DNA from: Bacteroidota bacterium | Lineage (GTDB): Bacteria; Bacteroidota; Bacteroidia; Chitinophagales; Saprospiraceae | Length of the DNA stretch: 11,862 bases | NCBI GenBank assembly: GCA_008501835.1 | Contig: QQUB01000796.1 | Location: 1 to 11,862 of the forward strand | Direction of reading: 5' to 3' | Shown here: positions 6,091 to 11,862 of the stretch, one piece after another | Position numbering within the stretch: position 1 is the stretch's first letter | Layout: the number at the start of each line of letters is the position of its first letter | Made by a program: the position numbers and the translations under genes | The notes under the pieces: model-generated | The model's database searches: none | Seen by the model: the letters and a program-made list of their open reading frames with translations, nothing else | Told to the model about the DNA's origin: nothing

Positions 6091-6170
6091 GCCAACATAC
6101 GCTACAACACCAGGCCCCGCCGAAGGCGCAACACAGGGCCCGTCGTGTAGCTAAGACCGTTTCAGCAAAA
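6091..6170 (+). repeat. attC-like folded element 3 (end of cassette 3)
   Basis: It opens with GCCAAC (6091-6096). The outer stem GCTACA (6101-6106) pairs with TGTAGC (6146-6151), with an unpaired A at 6107. The middle stem GGCCC (6113-6117) pairs with GGGCC (6136-6140). A tip hairpin CGCC (6118-6121) pairs with GGCG (6125-6128) around GAA. It closes with AAGACCGTT; the next core GTTTCAGC begins at 6159. The match of its TAGCCAAC to the unit's own head GTTAGGTA is only 6 of 8. This is a GC-rich island in AT-rich surroundings. Confidence 0.7.
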
Positions 6171-6208
6171 TTAAAAATGAAAATAGCCTGGAAAAAAATT
6201 ATCCCATA

Positions 6209-6724
6209 ATGCAAGCAATGAAAAGAATTTTCAAACACAATTATACTCCAATGAAATATAAATTTTGGGATAAGTATGGGCTAAGTGCCGAAATTAGAGC
6301 AAGAGGGGTTTCGTTCAAATCAAAACCGGAGTATCCGAATCAAATTCTTTTTGGTGTTATCATCGATCATCAACCTATACGACCAAGGTTCTTTGACAGA
6401 AACCTGACCGATGCTGAAATGGTCAGTGTTATTAAAAATATTATAAATCACGGAAACGTCGATGAAAGATATCCGATGGCATCTGAAATAGGTCATATCA
6501 CGATTTATAAAAATGAAGCATTTATTTATGATGGACTCAAAGGTGACTGGATAATTAATGATTTCGAAAATTTTAATGATAAAGATGATGAGAAAAATAT
6601 TCAACCTGTTATGACCATTCCTTCAGATGACTTACTGGGAATTTTAGAAGATTATATTCTTTGGAAAAATACAGAGTATCAAGCATACAAGATAAACTTA
6701 AAAAGACGATTAAGTGAAAAATAA
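6209..6724 (+). CDS. Cassette 4 cargo: protein of unknown function
   Basis: A 171-residue protein of no recognised family, with no signal peptide or membrane segment. It has a basic N-terminus (MQAMKRIFKHNYTPMKYKF), a beta-rich centre (NQILFGVIIDHQPIRPRFFD, then GHITIYKNEAFIYDGLKGDW) and a C-terminal basic helix ending NLKRRLSEK. Starts at 6209 or at the in-frame ATG of MKYKFWDKYG are both possible. The ATG at 6209 overlaps by one base the stop codon of a 10-codon frame (6177-6209, MKIAWKKIIP) whose ATG is only 18 bases after the core. That could be a leader peptide coupling translation, or chance. The gene is AT-rich like its cassette neighbours. Confidence 0.7.
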   Translation: MQAMKRIFKHNYTPMKYKFWDKYGLSAEIRARGVSFKSKPEYPNQILFGVIIDHQPIRPRFFDRNLTDAEMVSVIKNIINHGNVDERYPMASEIGHITIYKNEAFIYDGLKGDWIINDFENFNDKDDEKNIQPVMTIPSDDLLGILEDYILWKNTEYQAYKINLKRRLSEK

Positions 6725-6730
6725 ATTAAT

Positions 6731-6830
6731 GCCAACTACACGAAAATGCACACCATGACCCTACGTTCATTCGGTCGTACTACAGATGTGCCTAAACGCC
6801 TCTGCGCCATTTAAGCCAAACATTTTACAC
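6731..6830 (+). repeat. attC-like folded element 4, probably degenerate
   Basis: It opens with GCCAAC (6731-6736), as element 3 does. A short outer stem GCACA (6748-6752) pairs with TGTGC (6787-6791), and an inner TACG/CGTA pair is at 6762-6765/6776-6779. The right part CTGCGCCATTTAAGCCAAAC aligns with CTACGCCATTTAACCAAAAC of element 2. Where element 2 has CCGTTAGG this one has CATTTTAC, so the crossover core GTT is missing (ATT). It may be a decayed or terminal site. Confidence 0.5.
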
Positions 6831-6845
6831 CAAAAACAAAATCCA

Positions 6846-7670
6846 ATGGAAAAATTAAAAAAGTATAACCAGATATTACTGGCAATTTTAGCAACAGTCG
6901 GATTATTATTCCTGCTTGGTTTTGGAATAATGGCTATCACTGAATACCTGAGTTTCTATAGTTATGATGATCATGAATACGAACCGGGGTTGATAGCTGA
7001 AACCAAAACGGATAGCCTGATAAAAGAAGAAAAACGGGAACAAATATTGACCTTTAATCAATTTGTGGAAATAGACACCATAAAAAAGATATACATTATC
7101 CCAATAGGTCAAAAAAATCTGAATGAACCAGAATCTATGGGAGATGATGTACTTGGACTCATAAATTCATACCCGGGAAGAAATGTGAAAGGTTACAGGA
7201 ATAAGTATGGATTAAACTATAATAATTTGGTTTTATTTGAGTCGGGATCCAATAGGACGAAATTAATCTTCGATACTAGAATTTCCATCAGTAATTTTTA
7301 TTCATTTAACAATGGCCAATATTTGATTATAAGATGTGCAAAACTGGATACCAATAAAGATGAATATATTGATAGATACGATTTACAAGAAATGTATTTG
7401 TACGATGTAAGGAACAACGAACTTCACAGAATTGAAAAGCAGGAAAATACCAGCTATATAAATTTTGCGAATGGAATAAATAATTCAGCATTGGTATTTC
7501 AATTTGGGATTGATAGAAATATGAATGGAGAATTTAATAATGAAATCGAACCCAAAATCTATTACAGGCTCAATGTAGAAACAAGAGAACTCAATTTGCT
7601 AATACCGGAGTCTCAGATAAATCAGATTCAGGAATTGCTTGAAGGAAGAAAAAGTTCAATTGAACAATAG
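6846..7670 (+). CDS. Membrane-anchored protein with EF-hand-like loops, function unknown
   Basis: A 274-residue protein anchored by one N-terminal membrane segment (about residues 10-33, ILLAILATVGLLFLLGFGIM), with the remainder probably periplasmic. Two calcium-loop-like motifs stand out: DTNKDEYIDRYD at residues 168-179, which has the D-x-N-x-D-x-x-I-D-x-x-D spacing of an EF-hand or dockerin loop, and DRNMNGEFNNEIE at 223-235, a weaker match. The surrounding beta-rich sequence (GQYLIIRCAKL, YLYDVRNNELHRIE) suggests propeller-like repeats. I do not recognise the family. The frame is open back to 6786, inside folded element 4, so the ATG at 6846 is chosen; it lies 24 bases after the position equivalent to a cassette core. 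It may be the last cassette cargo or a resident gene beside the array. Confidence 0.75.
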   Translation: MEKLKKYNQILLAILATVGLLFLLGFGIMAITEYLSFYSYDDHEYEPGLIAETKTDSLIKEEKREQILTFNQFVEIDTIKKIYIIPIGQKNLNEPESMGDDVLGLINSYPGRNVKGYRNKYGLNYNNLVLFESGSNRTKLIFDTRISISNFYSFNNGQYLIIRCAKLDTNKDEYIDRYDLQEMYLYDVRNNELHRIEKQENTSYINFANGINNSALVFQFGIDRNMNGEFNNEIEPKIYYRLNVETRELNLLIPESQINQIQELLEGRKSSIEQ

Positions 7671-7733
7671 AATTGTCAGTGGATTGCAAATACAAAGCGG
7701 CCTAATGTTATCATTGGTCAAAAAGGCGGATAA

Positions 7734-7756
7734 TAAAAACAACGTTATCGTTTTTA
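7734..7756 (+). terminator. Hairpin downstream of the 6846-7670 gene
   Basis: TAAAAAC (7734-7740) pairs with GTTTTTA (7750-7756) around a nine-base loop, 63 bases after the stop codon. A second stem, CTGCTTT (7773-7779) with AAAGCAG (7794-7800), follows. Neither has a clean U-run, so a terminator role is inferred only from position. Confidence 0.35.
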
Positions 7757-7824
7757 CTCCCTATGCGGTAACCTGCTTTGTTTTTGAAACCGTAAAGCAG
7801 TAAAATTAGTTAACTTTTGTTATT

Positions 7825-7993
7825 TTTTGTTAAACAAAATATTTTTTATTAAATCTTGCCTTCTAAAAATCAATCAGCTTTAAAATGCCAGTAAATACTG
7901 TAGTTGTTTAGCTTTATTTCCTTCTTGAACAAAAAAGCGAACCGTTTTTTTTATGTCATTTTGTTTAACTTTTTTCAATTTTGTTAAACAAAA
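7825..7993. promoter_or_regulatory. Two identical palindromic operators upstream of HMG-CoA synthase
   Basis: TTTTGTTAAACAAAA occurs twice, at 7825-7839 and 7979-7993. Each is a palindrome of two 7-base arms around a central A. A third partial copy in the other orientation, TTTTGTTTAAC, is at 7959-7969. The downstream copy ends 34 bases before the -7 promoter element, so a dimeric repressor or activator bound there would control transcription of the synthase. The 7671-8040 spacer holds no gene. The regulator is not identified and is not encoded beside it. Confidence 0.55.
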
Positions 7994-8004
7994 ATATAAA
8001 TTTG

Positions 8005-8035
8005 TTGTTTACTTCCTATTTAACAACTACTTTTG
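8005..8035 (+). promoter_or_regulatory. Bacteroidota-type promoter for HMG-CoA synthase
   Basis: TACTTTTG (8028-8035) matches the -7 consensus TAnnTTTG exactly. A TTG for the -33 element is at 8005-8007 with a 20-base spacer. The -7 box ends five bases before the start codon, so the transcript would start at or next to the ATG. Confidence 0.6.
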
Positions 8036-8040
8036 CGGTT

Positions 8041-9459
8041 ATGAACAAGACTAACGTTAGACCTTCTGTTGGGATAGATGATATCTCTATTTATTGTCCC
8101 TCTTTGTATCTTGATATTCAGGATTTTGCCAAAGCCCGGGACGTTATTCCTGCTAAGTTAGAAAATGGACTTGGCTTAAAGGCCATTGCGATTCCGGACA
8201 GCTCCGAAGATGTAGTCACTATGGCTGCTGAAGCATTGTGTGACCTGGTTGAAAAGAATAATTTGCAACCGAAGGATATTGGGCGAATTTATGTGGGAAC
8301 GGAAAGCATGATCGACGGCTCCAAGCCACTTGCATCCTACCTTCTTGGAATATTAAAGCAATATTATGACCTGAAATCGATTGATGCTCATGAGCTTTAC
8401 CATTGTGATGTAGTGGATATGGTTTTTGCTTGTATCGGTGCTGTTGATGCGATGCAAAACAGTCTTGATTGGGTCACATTGAATCCGGATAAAAAAGCGA
8501 TTGTTATTTCTACCGACAATGCTAAATATGATTTACATTCTCCGGGAGAGTGTACTCAGGGAGCAGGTTCCATAGCTATGCTGCTGAGTAAGGACCCCCG
8601 AATTTTGGAAATAGGTTCCAACTGGGGCGTTTCAGCTTATTGTGAACATGATTTTTTCAAACCTCTCAGGCTGAGGGTGCGACATCATGACATTGTGAGC
8701 TCGAATGGGATTGATGCCTCTAAGTTGGGTAAGGAAGTCTATTCAGAGCATAAAGATACGCCCGTTTATGATGGACATCATTCTAATGTTTGTTACACTA
8801 ACCGAATAACGGAAGCTTTAGAAAATTTCAAAGCTAAGTCGGAGAAGGCTGATTATTTAGATCAATGGAGCCAACTCATTTTCCACCTTCCATATGCCTT
8901 TCATGCCCGACGGGTATTTGTGCCTCTTTTTATTGAAAATCTAAAGGAGCAAGGAAAATGGGATGAGTTTTCAAAGCCATTCATTGAGACGATTCCTGAA
9001 AACGATCCAAAGTTTGCAAAACTCTTTTATAAAGCCGTCTCTTCCTCCAGGGATTACAAAAAATTTGTTGCTGAGAAAATCGCAAAGGGAGAACGGGCCT
9101 CTTCCTTAATTGGAAATATGTACACGGGCTCTATTTTCCTGAGTTTGATCAGTAGCCTTTCCCTCACTTCCGAAGATGAATTAGCCAATAAGAAAATAGG
9201 CTTTTTCGCATATGGAAGCGGTTCTAAGTCCAAGGTGTTCGAAGCTCAGGTAAAACCTGGTTATCAAAAATTGATCGATCGAATTAATTTGTTTGAAAGA
9301 TTAGAGAACAGGTTGCCAATAAATATGGATCAATACGAATATTTGCATCGCAATAAGTTAGTTGTAAATCTGGATTCAAAGGATCGTAAAGTTTTCCAAA
9401 CCAGTTCCGGTTGGACAGATACAAACAAATATGCACGCCAATATTCTTTAGTTAAATAA
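8041..9459 (+). CDS. Hydroxymethylglutaryl-CoA synthase
   Basis: This 472-residue enzyme would condense acetyl-CoA with acetoacetyl-CoA to give HMG-CoA, the entry step of the mevalonate isoprenoid pathway, in the cytoplasm. The catalytic triad is in place: glutamate E88 in GTESMIDGSK, the acyl-carrying cysteine C131 in FACIGAVDAM, and histidine H282 in IFHLPYAFHARR. Length and the GSGSKSKVFEAQV region near the C-terminus fit the family. The frame is open to 7981, but that extension begins with TTG inside an operator palindrome and crosses the promoter, so the ATG at 8041 is chosen. A polyketide beta-branching (PksG-like) role is possible but nothing nearby supports it. The gene stands alone, controlled by its own promoter and probable operators. 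Confidence 0.9.
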   Translation: MNKTNVRPSVGIDDISIYCPSLYLDIQDFAKARDVIPAKLENGLGLKAIAIPDSSEDVVTMAAEALCDLVEKNNLQPKDIGRIYVGTESMIDGSKPLASYLLGILKQYYDLKSIDAHELYHCDVVDMVFACIGAVDAMQNSLDWVTLNPDKKAIVISTDNAKYDLHSPGECTQGAGSIAMLLSKDPRILEIGSNWGVSAYCEHDFFKPLRLRVRHHDIVSSNGIDASKLGKEVYSEHKDTPVYDGHHSNVCYTNRITEALENFKAKSEKADYLDQWSQLIFHLPYAFHARRVFVPLFIENLKEQGKWDEFSKPFIETIPENDPKFAKLFYKAVSSSRDYKKFVAEKIAKGERASSLIGNMYTGSIFLSLISSLSLTSEDELANKKIGFFAYGSGSKSKVFEAQVKPGYQKLIDRINLFERLENRLPINMDQYEYLHRNKLVVNLDSKDRKVFQTSSGWTDTNKYARQYSLVK

Positions 9460-9550
9460 TTCGAGTAGCGGGTTACAGAATTTTAGCAAAGAAACACTCC
9501 TTTTCCTTCGGGATTATATCCTGAATCATTGAAAAAATCACCTAAATTGA

Positions 9551-9578
9551 TGCAACTCGCAACACGCACCTCGTAACT
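9551..9578. repeat. Heptanucleotide array, reverse-complement GTTGCRR family x4
   Basis: The units are TGCAACT, CGCAACA, CGCACCT and CGTAACT. Read on the minus strand they are GTTGCGA-type heptamers, the same family as the array at 2549-2583 some 7 kb away. Confidence 0.7.
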
Positions 9579-9742
9579 TAGGTTAAATAGCTCAATAAAG
9601 AAATCTTCCTAATACTGCCGATCAAATGACCTCTTGTGGGGCCATTTGATTTGTAGGTTATTATTAGATTGTTTGCAATTCTCTTGCAGCCAAGGCCTTC
9701 CATCTTCAGATTAACATCCTTCATATCTAACCTGTTAACCAT
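9578..9742 (-). pseudogene. Possible remnant of a transposase helix-turn-helix
   Basis: A 54-codon minus-strand frame reads MVNRLDMKDVNLKMEGLG, then CKRIANNLIITYKS. The MEGLGCKRIANNL stretch resembles the EGLSxRxIAxxLGIS helix-turn-helix that opens many insertion-sequence transposases. The frame ends soon after, without a catalytic domain. No terminal inverted repeats were found. This is a short resemblance and may be chance. Confidence 0.22.
9621..9650. terminator. Hairpin downstream of HMG-CoA synthase
   Basis: ATCAAATGACC (9621-9631) pairs with GGCCATTTGAT (9640-9650), with one mismatch and an eight-base loop. It is 161 bases past the stop codon and is followed by TTGTAGG rather than a U-run, so it is a possible terminator or a small structured element. 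Confidence 0.4.
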
Positions 9743-9896
9743 TGGGCATTAAATAGCCTTTGTATCAATTCTCTCTAAAATTCCAAGGATACCTTTTTGT
9801 CAGAACATACGTTTCATATGTAATTCATGGTATTACATCAAAATGGCAGACTTTTAAAGTCCCTTTTAATACTTAAGTAATTCTTATCTTGGAAAC

Positions 9897-9975
9897 TATA
9901 TTGCGTACCTACAGCACGCAGGTAATTACCTATACTTCCGTCCCGGTGGGACTGGTGTCTCGTAGGTGCGGCCAA
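9897..9975. repeat. Hairpin-rich interspersed repeat, left copy
   Basis: The copy begins with a 23-base segment (9897-9919, TATATTGCGTACC...CACGC) that recurs exactly at 11207-11229. Next come a perfect palindrome GGTAATTACC (9921-9930), a hairpin GTCCC-GGT-GGGAC (9940-9952), and GGTGTCTCGTAGG. It ends about 43 bases before the peptidase start codon. Confidence 0.75.
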
Positions 9976-10017
9976 TAAAAATCGAAATCGTTGAACACAT
10001 AACCAAAATCAAAGAAA

Positions 10018-11181
10018 ATGACCAAAACACTTCACACCCTAATATTATTCACCATTTGCCAATTGAGTCTCGCCCAAACGAATACCACTAAAGATTTAGG
10101 GGGCATAGACTTCTATATCCACGAAGAAGTTACCAATGCCAATGGTGAAGTGGAGCAACAACTCATCGAATTGTGGCAAAATTATATCTCGGACGGCAAT
10201 TTTCAGGATATTGATTCTCCCTATTGGTCATTTGAAAATATGAAGGTTCCCGATGAAAATTTTTGGGCCATTGGCATTGGGCAACTTCAACAGAAACCTT
10301 ATAAAGTTCAATGCAAGGTAATCGGTATTTTCGAAGTTGGGAATGGCTATTGGTCATTGATCAGTTCATTCTCTCATTTAGATGAATCAGGAGAAATTCA
10401 CCTGGATGTTATTGCTGCCGTATATGCCAGGGAGGTTGATGGCAAGTATTTACTGATCAGCAGTGCAGAGTATTTAAAAACAGTATTTGAACATCGAAGG
10501 GTAGGCAATATCAATTACTACATTCATCCGTTTCATAAATTCAGGCTGGCCGAAGCTGAAGAGATGAACGCTTTCAATCTGGAAATGTCCAAAGAATTTG
10601 GCGTTGAGCCGCTCGAGTTTGATTATTTCGTGGCAAGTAATGCCAGAGATATTGCCCGAACCTGGGGATATGAATATATGAATCGCATGTACAATCCAAG
10701 CGGAAAAGGCGGTATTGCCAGCTGGAGGAATATGATCATTTATTCAGGCAACAATTCTTCTTTTTTCCCACATGAATTGGTGCATTTATATACTTTCCAC
10801 GTCGTACCCAAAGATCCTCACTTGTGGGTCGGTGAAGGCATTGCTACCTTCTATGCCGGCACTTCAACGTACACCTTTCAGGGCCACATGGGAAAGTTAA
10901 AGGAATTCCTTGCCGAAAACCCGGACTATGATTTGTCAGACATAACCCAACTCAAAAAGACCATCCCCAACGGAGAACATGCCTCCGATTTTCGCTATGT
11001 CATCGGAGGGTTGCTCATGAAGAATATTTACGACAAAGAGGGAGTCAAGGGGCTGGTTGAATCACTTGAGTATGGTACATCCGATGAGGATTTTTTTCAG
11101 CTGCTTGAGGATAAGCTGGGCGTTACAAAGGAAGGCTTTGATGCTTATGTGAAGCAGGAGGCGGGGAAGTGGAGGGAGTGA
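10018..11181 (+). CDS. Secreted HExxH metallopeptidase-like protein
   Basis: A 387-residue exported protein that probably cleaves peptides outside the cytoplasm, binding zinc. Residues 1-20 (MTKTLHTLILFTICQLSLAQ) are a signal peptide. The zinc site is visible: H252-E-L-V-H256 in FFPHELVHLYTF, then E273 in LWVGEGIATFYAG as the likely third ligand, the HExxH...GE arrangement of gluzincins (peptidase MA/M1-like). The N-terminal 240 residues are beta-rich with no family I can name, and include repeated YYIH/FYIH segments around GGIDFYIHEE and GNINYYIHPF. The C-terminal part (DEDFFQLLEDKLGVTKEGF) looks like the helical end of that peptidase group. The gene stands between two copies of a hairpin repeat. 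No lipoprotein cysteine or sorting domain is seen. Confidence 0.85.
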   Translation: MTKTLHTLILFTICQLSLAQTNTTKDLGGIDFYIHEEVTNANGEVEQQLIELWQNYISDGNFQDIDSPYWSFENMKVPDENFWAIGIGQLQQKPYKVQCKVIGIFEVGNGYWSLISSFSHLDESGEIHLDVIAAVYAREVDGKYLLISSAEYLKTVFEHRRVGNINYYIHPFHKFRLAEAEEMNAFNLEMSKEFGVEPLEFDYFVASNARDIARTWGYEYMNRMYNPSGKGGIASWRNMIIYSGNNSSFFPHELVHLYTFHVVPKDPHLWVGEGIATFYAGTSTYTFQGHMGKLKEFLAENPDYDLSDITQLKKTIPNGEHASDFRYVIGGLLMKNIYDKEGVKGLVESLEYGTSDEDFFQLLEDKLGVTKEGFDAYVKQEAGKWRE

Positions 11182-11206
11182 GACGGCATTTGATCCAAGG
11201 AGTGTT

Positions 11207-11400
11207 TATATTGCGTACCTACAGCACGCGGGCTCTAATAGCCGCTTAAGTGTTACCCATATTGCCGTCCCGAAGGGACTAAAGGTTTCGTAGAGACCAA
11301 ATATCGGTACCCAAGCGGCTAGATTGTAATTAAGTCCCATAGGGACGCCCTATTGGTAACCCCCAGCCAGCAATAGTAACTCAAGTGCCGTAGGTACGTC
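11207..11400. repeat. Hairpin-rich interspersed repeat, right copy with extra modules
   Basis: Starting 26 bases after the peptidase stop codon, this copy opens with the same 23 bases as the left one (11207-11229). It then carries hairpins GGCT/AGCC (11231-11243), GTCCC-GAA-GGGAC (11267-11279), GGTTTC-GTA-GAGACC (11284-11298), GTCCC-ATA-GGGAC (11334-11346) and GTGCC-GTA-GGTAC (11385-11397). AGCCGCTT (11240-11247) is exactly complementary to AAGCGGCT (11313-11320) and encloses two of the hairpins. Stems are kept while loops differ. Confidence 0.75.
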
Positions 11401-11495
11401 ATATGTGATCCCCCTATAGAGAAAAATACAATTAAATGGAATCATCTGACTGACCTCTTTGTTAAATGTACAAAACCCAAAAAATCTTAACTCAA

Positions 11496-11862
11496 ATGAT
11501 GAAAGACAAGATCAGGAAATATTTATCCGAATTGGAAAAGGACAAAGGAATTGAGATTCTGCTCGCCTGCGAAACAGGCTCCAGGGCATGGGGTTTCCCA
11601 TCTCCTGACAGTGATTTTGATGTCCGGATAATTTACAAACATGAAAAAGATTGGTATTTAAGCCTGGCAGAAAAAAAAGATACCATCGACATTTTTCTGG
11701 ATAACAATGAAATTGATATCAGCGGCTGGGACCTGAGGAAAAGTCTAAGGCTGCTTTGGAAGTCGAACCCTCCGTTGCTGGAAAGGATCCAGTCCCCCAT
11801 TATTTATAAGTCAGACCAGGAATTTGTAGTTGGAATTACAGCAATTGCTCAAAAGACATATT
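11496..11862 (+). CDS. Nucleotidyltransferase, RlaP/YcgL-like family, 3' end outside the window
   Basis: The first 122 residues of a polymerase-beta-fold nucleotidyltransferase. The signature ACETGSRAWGFPSPDSDFDV has G28-S29 and the metal-binding pair D40-x-D42. The sequence around it (GSRAWGFxSPDSDxDVR) is that of the family called RNA repair pathway DNA polymerase beta (PF10127). DISGWDLRKSLRLLWKSNP also fits that family. The start at 11496 (MMKDKIRKYL) is chosen because family members usually begin shortly before the LACESGSRAWG strand. An in-frame ATG at 11466 would add ten residues and lies in the spacer after the hairpin repeat. The substrate is not known; RNA repair is a prediction from gene neighbourhoods of relatives, and no RNA ligase is visible here. 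Confidence 0.85.
   Translation, partial: MMKDKIRKYLSELEKDKGIEILLACETGSRAWGFPSPDSDFDVRIIYKHEKDWYLSLAEKKDTIDIFLDNNEIDISGWDLRKSLRLLWKSNPPLLERIQSPIIYKSDQEFVVGITAIAQKTY

Larger units (their letters stand above)
3412..6821 (+). mobile_element. Integron-like gene cassette array, no integrase in view
   Basis: Four units can be drawn at 3412-4204, 4205-5338, 5339-6158 and 6159-6821. Each has a GTT core, a short leader, one or two plus-strand genes, and a folded trailing element that runs into the next core. The first units' heads recur as exact reverse complements at their own tails: GTTCTCGGTC (3412) with GACCGAGAAC (4143), and GTTGTGTGCA (4205) with TGCACACAAC (5275). Unit 3 matches at 6 of 8 positions; unit 4 shows no convincing match. 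In integron cassettes the circular form restores exactly such a pair. The lead from GTT to the start codon is 28, 29 and 28 bases in units 1-3. No integrase gene is present, so in classical terms this would be an integrase-less cluster. The bases after GTT do not obey the classical GTTRRRY consensus. Confidence 0.7.
9460..10017. other. Gene-poor spacer between HMG-CoA synthase and the peptidase gene
   Basis: These 558 bases hold no convincing intact gene. From left to right there are two heptamer-like units (GTAGCGG, GTTACAG at 9465-9478), a four-unit heptamer array (9551-9578), a hairpin (9621-9650), a possible transposase remnant on the minus strand, and a hairpin-rich repeat ending near 9975. 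The 9743-9896 part shows nothing I can name. Confidence 0.6.

Noticed and set aside
7981..8040. Start of HMG-CoA synthase at the upstream TTG
   Set aside because: The extension begins in an operator palindrome and contains the promoter; family alignment begins after the ATG at 8041.
10163..10357. Minus-strand frame of 64 codons inside the peptidase gene
   Set aside because: It is antisense to a well supported secreted protein and shows no domain features.

Overview
The window looks like a chromosomal segment of a Bacteroidota bacterium. Four things point there: a TonB-dependent outer-membrane receptor, short SSB proteins without an acidic tail, a Bacteroidota-type promoter (TAnnTTTG) in front of an HMG-CoA synthase gene, and start sites with no Shine-Dalgarno sequence. 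It cannot be placed more finely from sequence alone.

Layout. (1) Bases 3-1889: the 3' part of a TonB-dependent receptor gene, cut by the window's left edge. (2) 1890-3411: two tandem minus-strand ssb genes (2176-2520 and 2652-2981) set in repeat-rich spacers. The spacers hold several degenerate 7-bp tandem arrays and a perfect 15-bp AT-rich hairpin. (3) 3412 to about 6821: an AT-rich, all-plus-strand array of small gene units that behaves like an integron cassette array with no integrase in view. Each unit starts at a GTT core about 28 bases before its start codon and ends in a GC-rich folded element finishing in ACCGTT. In the first two units the first 10 bases are repeated exactly, as reverse complement, at the start of the unit's own trailing element. 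The cargo is an unknown protein, two GNAT acetyltransferases in one frame separated by a single stop, a secreted SIMPL (DUF541) protein and another unknown protein. (4) 6846-7670: a membrane-anchored protein with EF-hand-like loops, possibly the last or a decayed unit. (5) 7671-9459: a long AT-rich regulatory region with two identical palindromes and a good promoter, then HMG-CoA synthase (probably mevalonate pathway). (6) 9460-10017: gene-poor, with a hairpin, another heptamer array and a possible transposase remnant. (7) 10018-11181: a secreted HExxH metallopeptidase-like gene flanked by related hairpin-rich repeats. (8) 11496 to the end: the start of a nucleotidyltransferase of the RlaP/YcgL-like family.

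The genes do not form one pathway. The ordinary genes (receptor, ssb, HMG-CoA synthase, peptidase, nucleotidyltransferase) look like resident chromosome. The 3412-6821 block is the accessory part and the most interesting: its unit-specific head/tail complementarity is the signature expected of circularising gene cassettes, although the bases after GTT do not follow the classical attC consensus.
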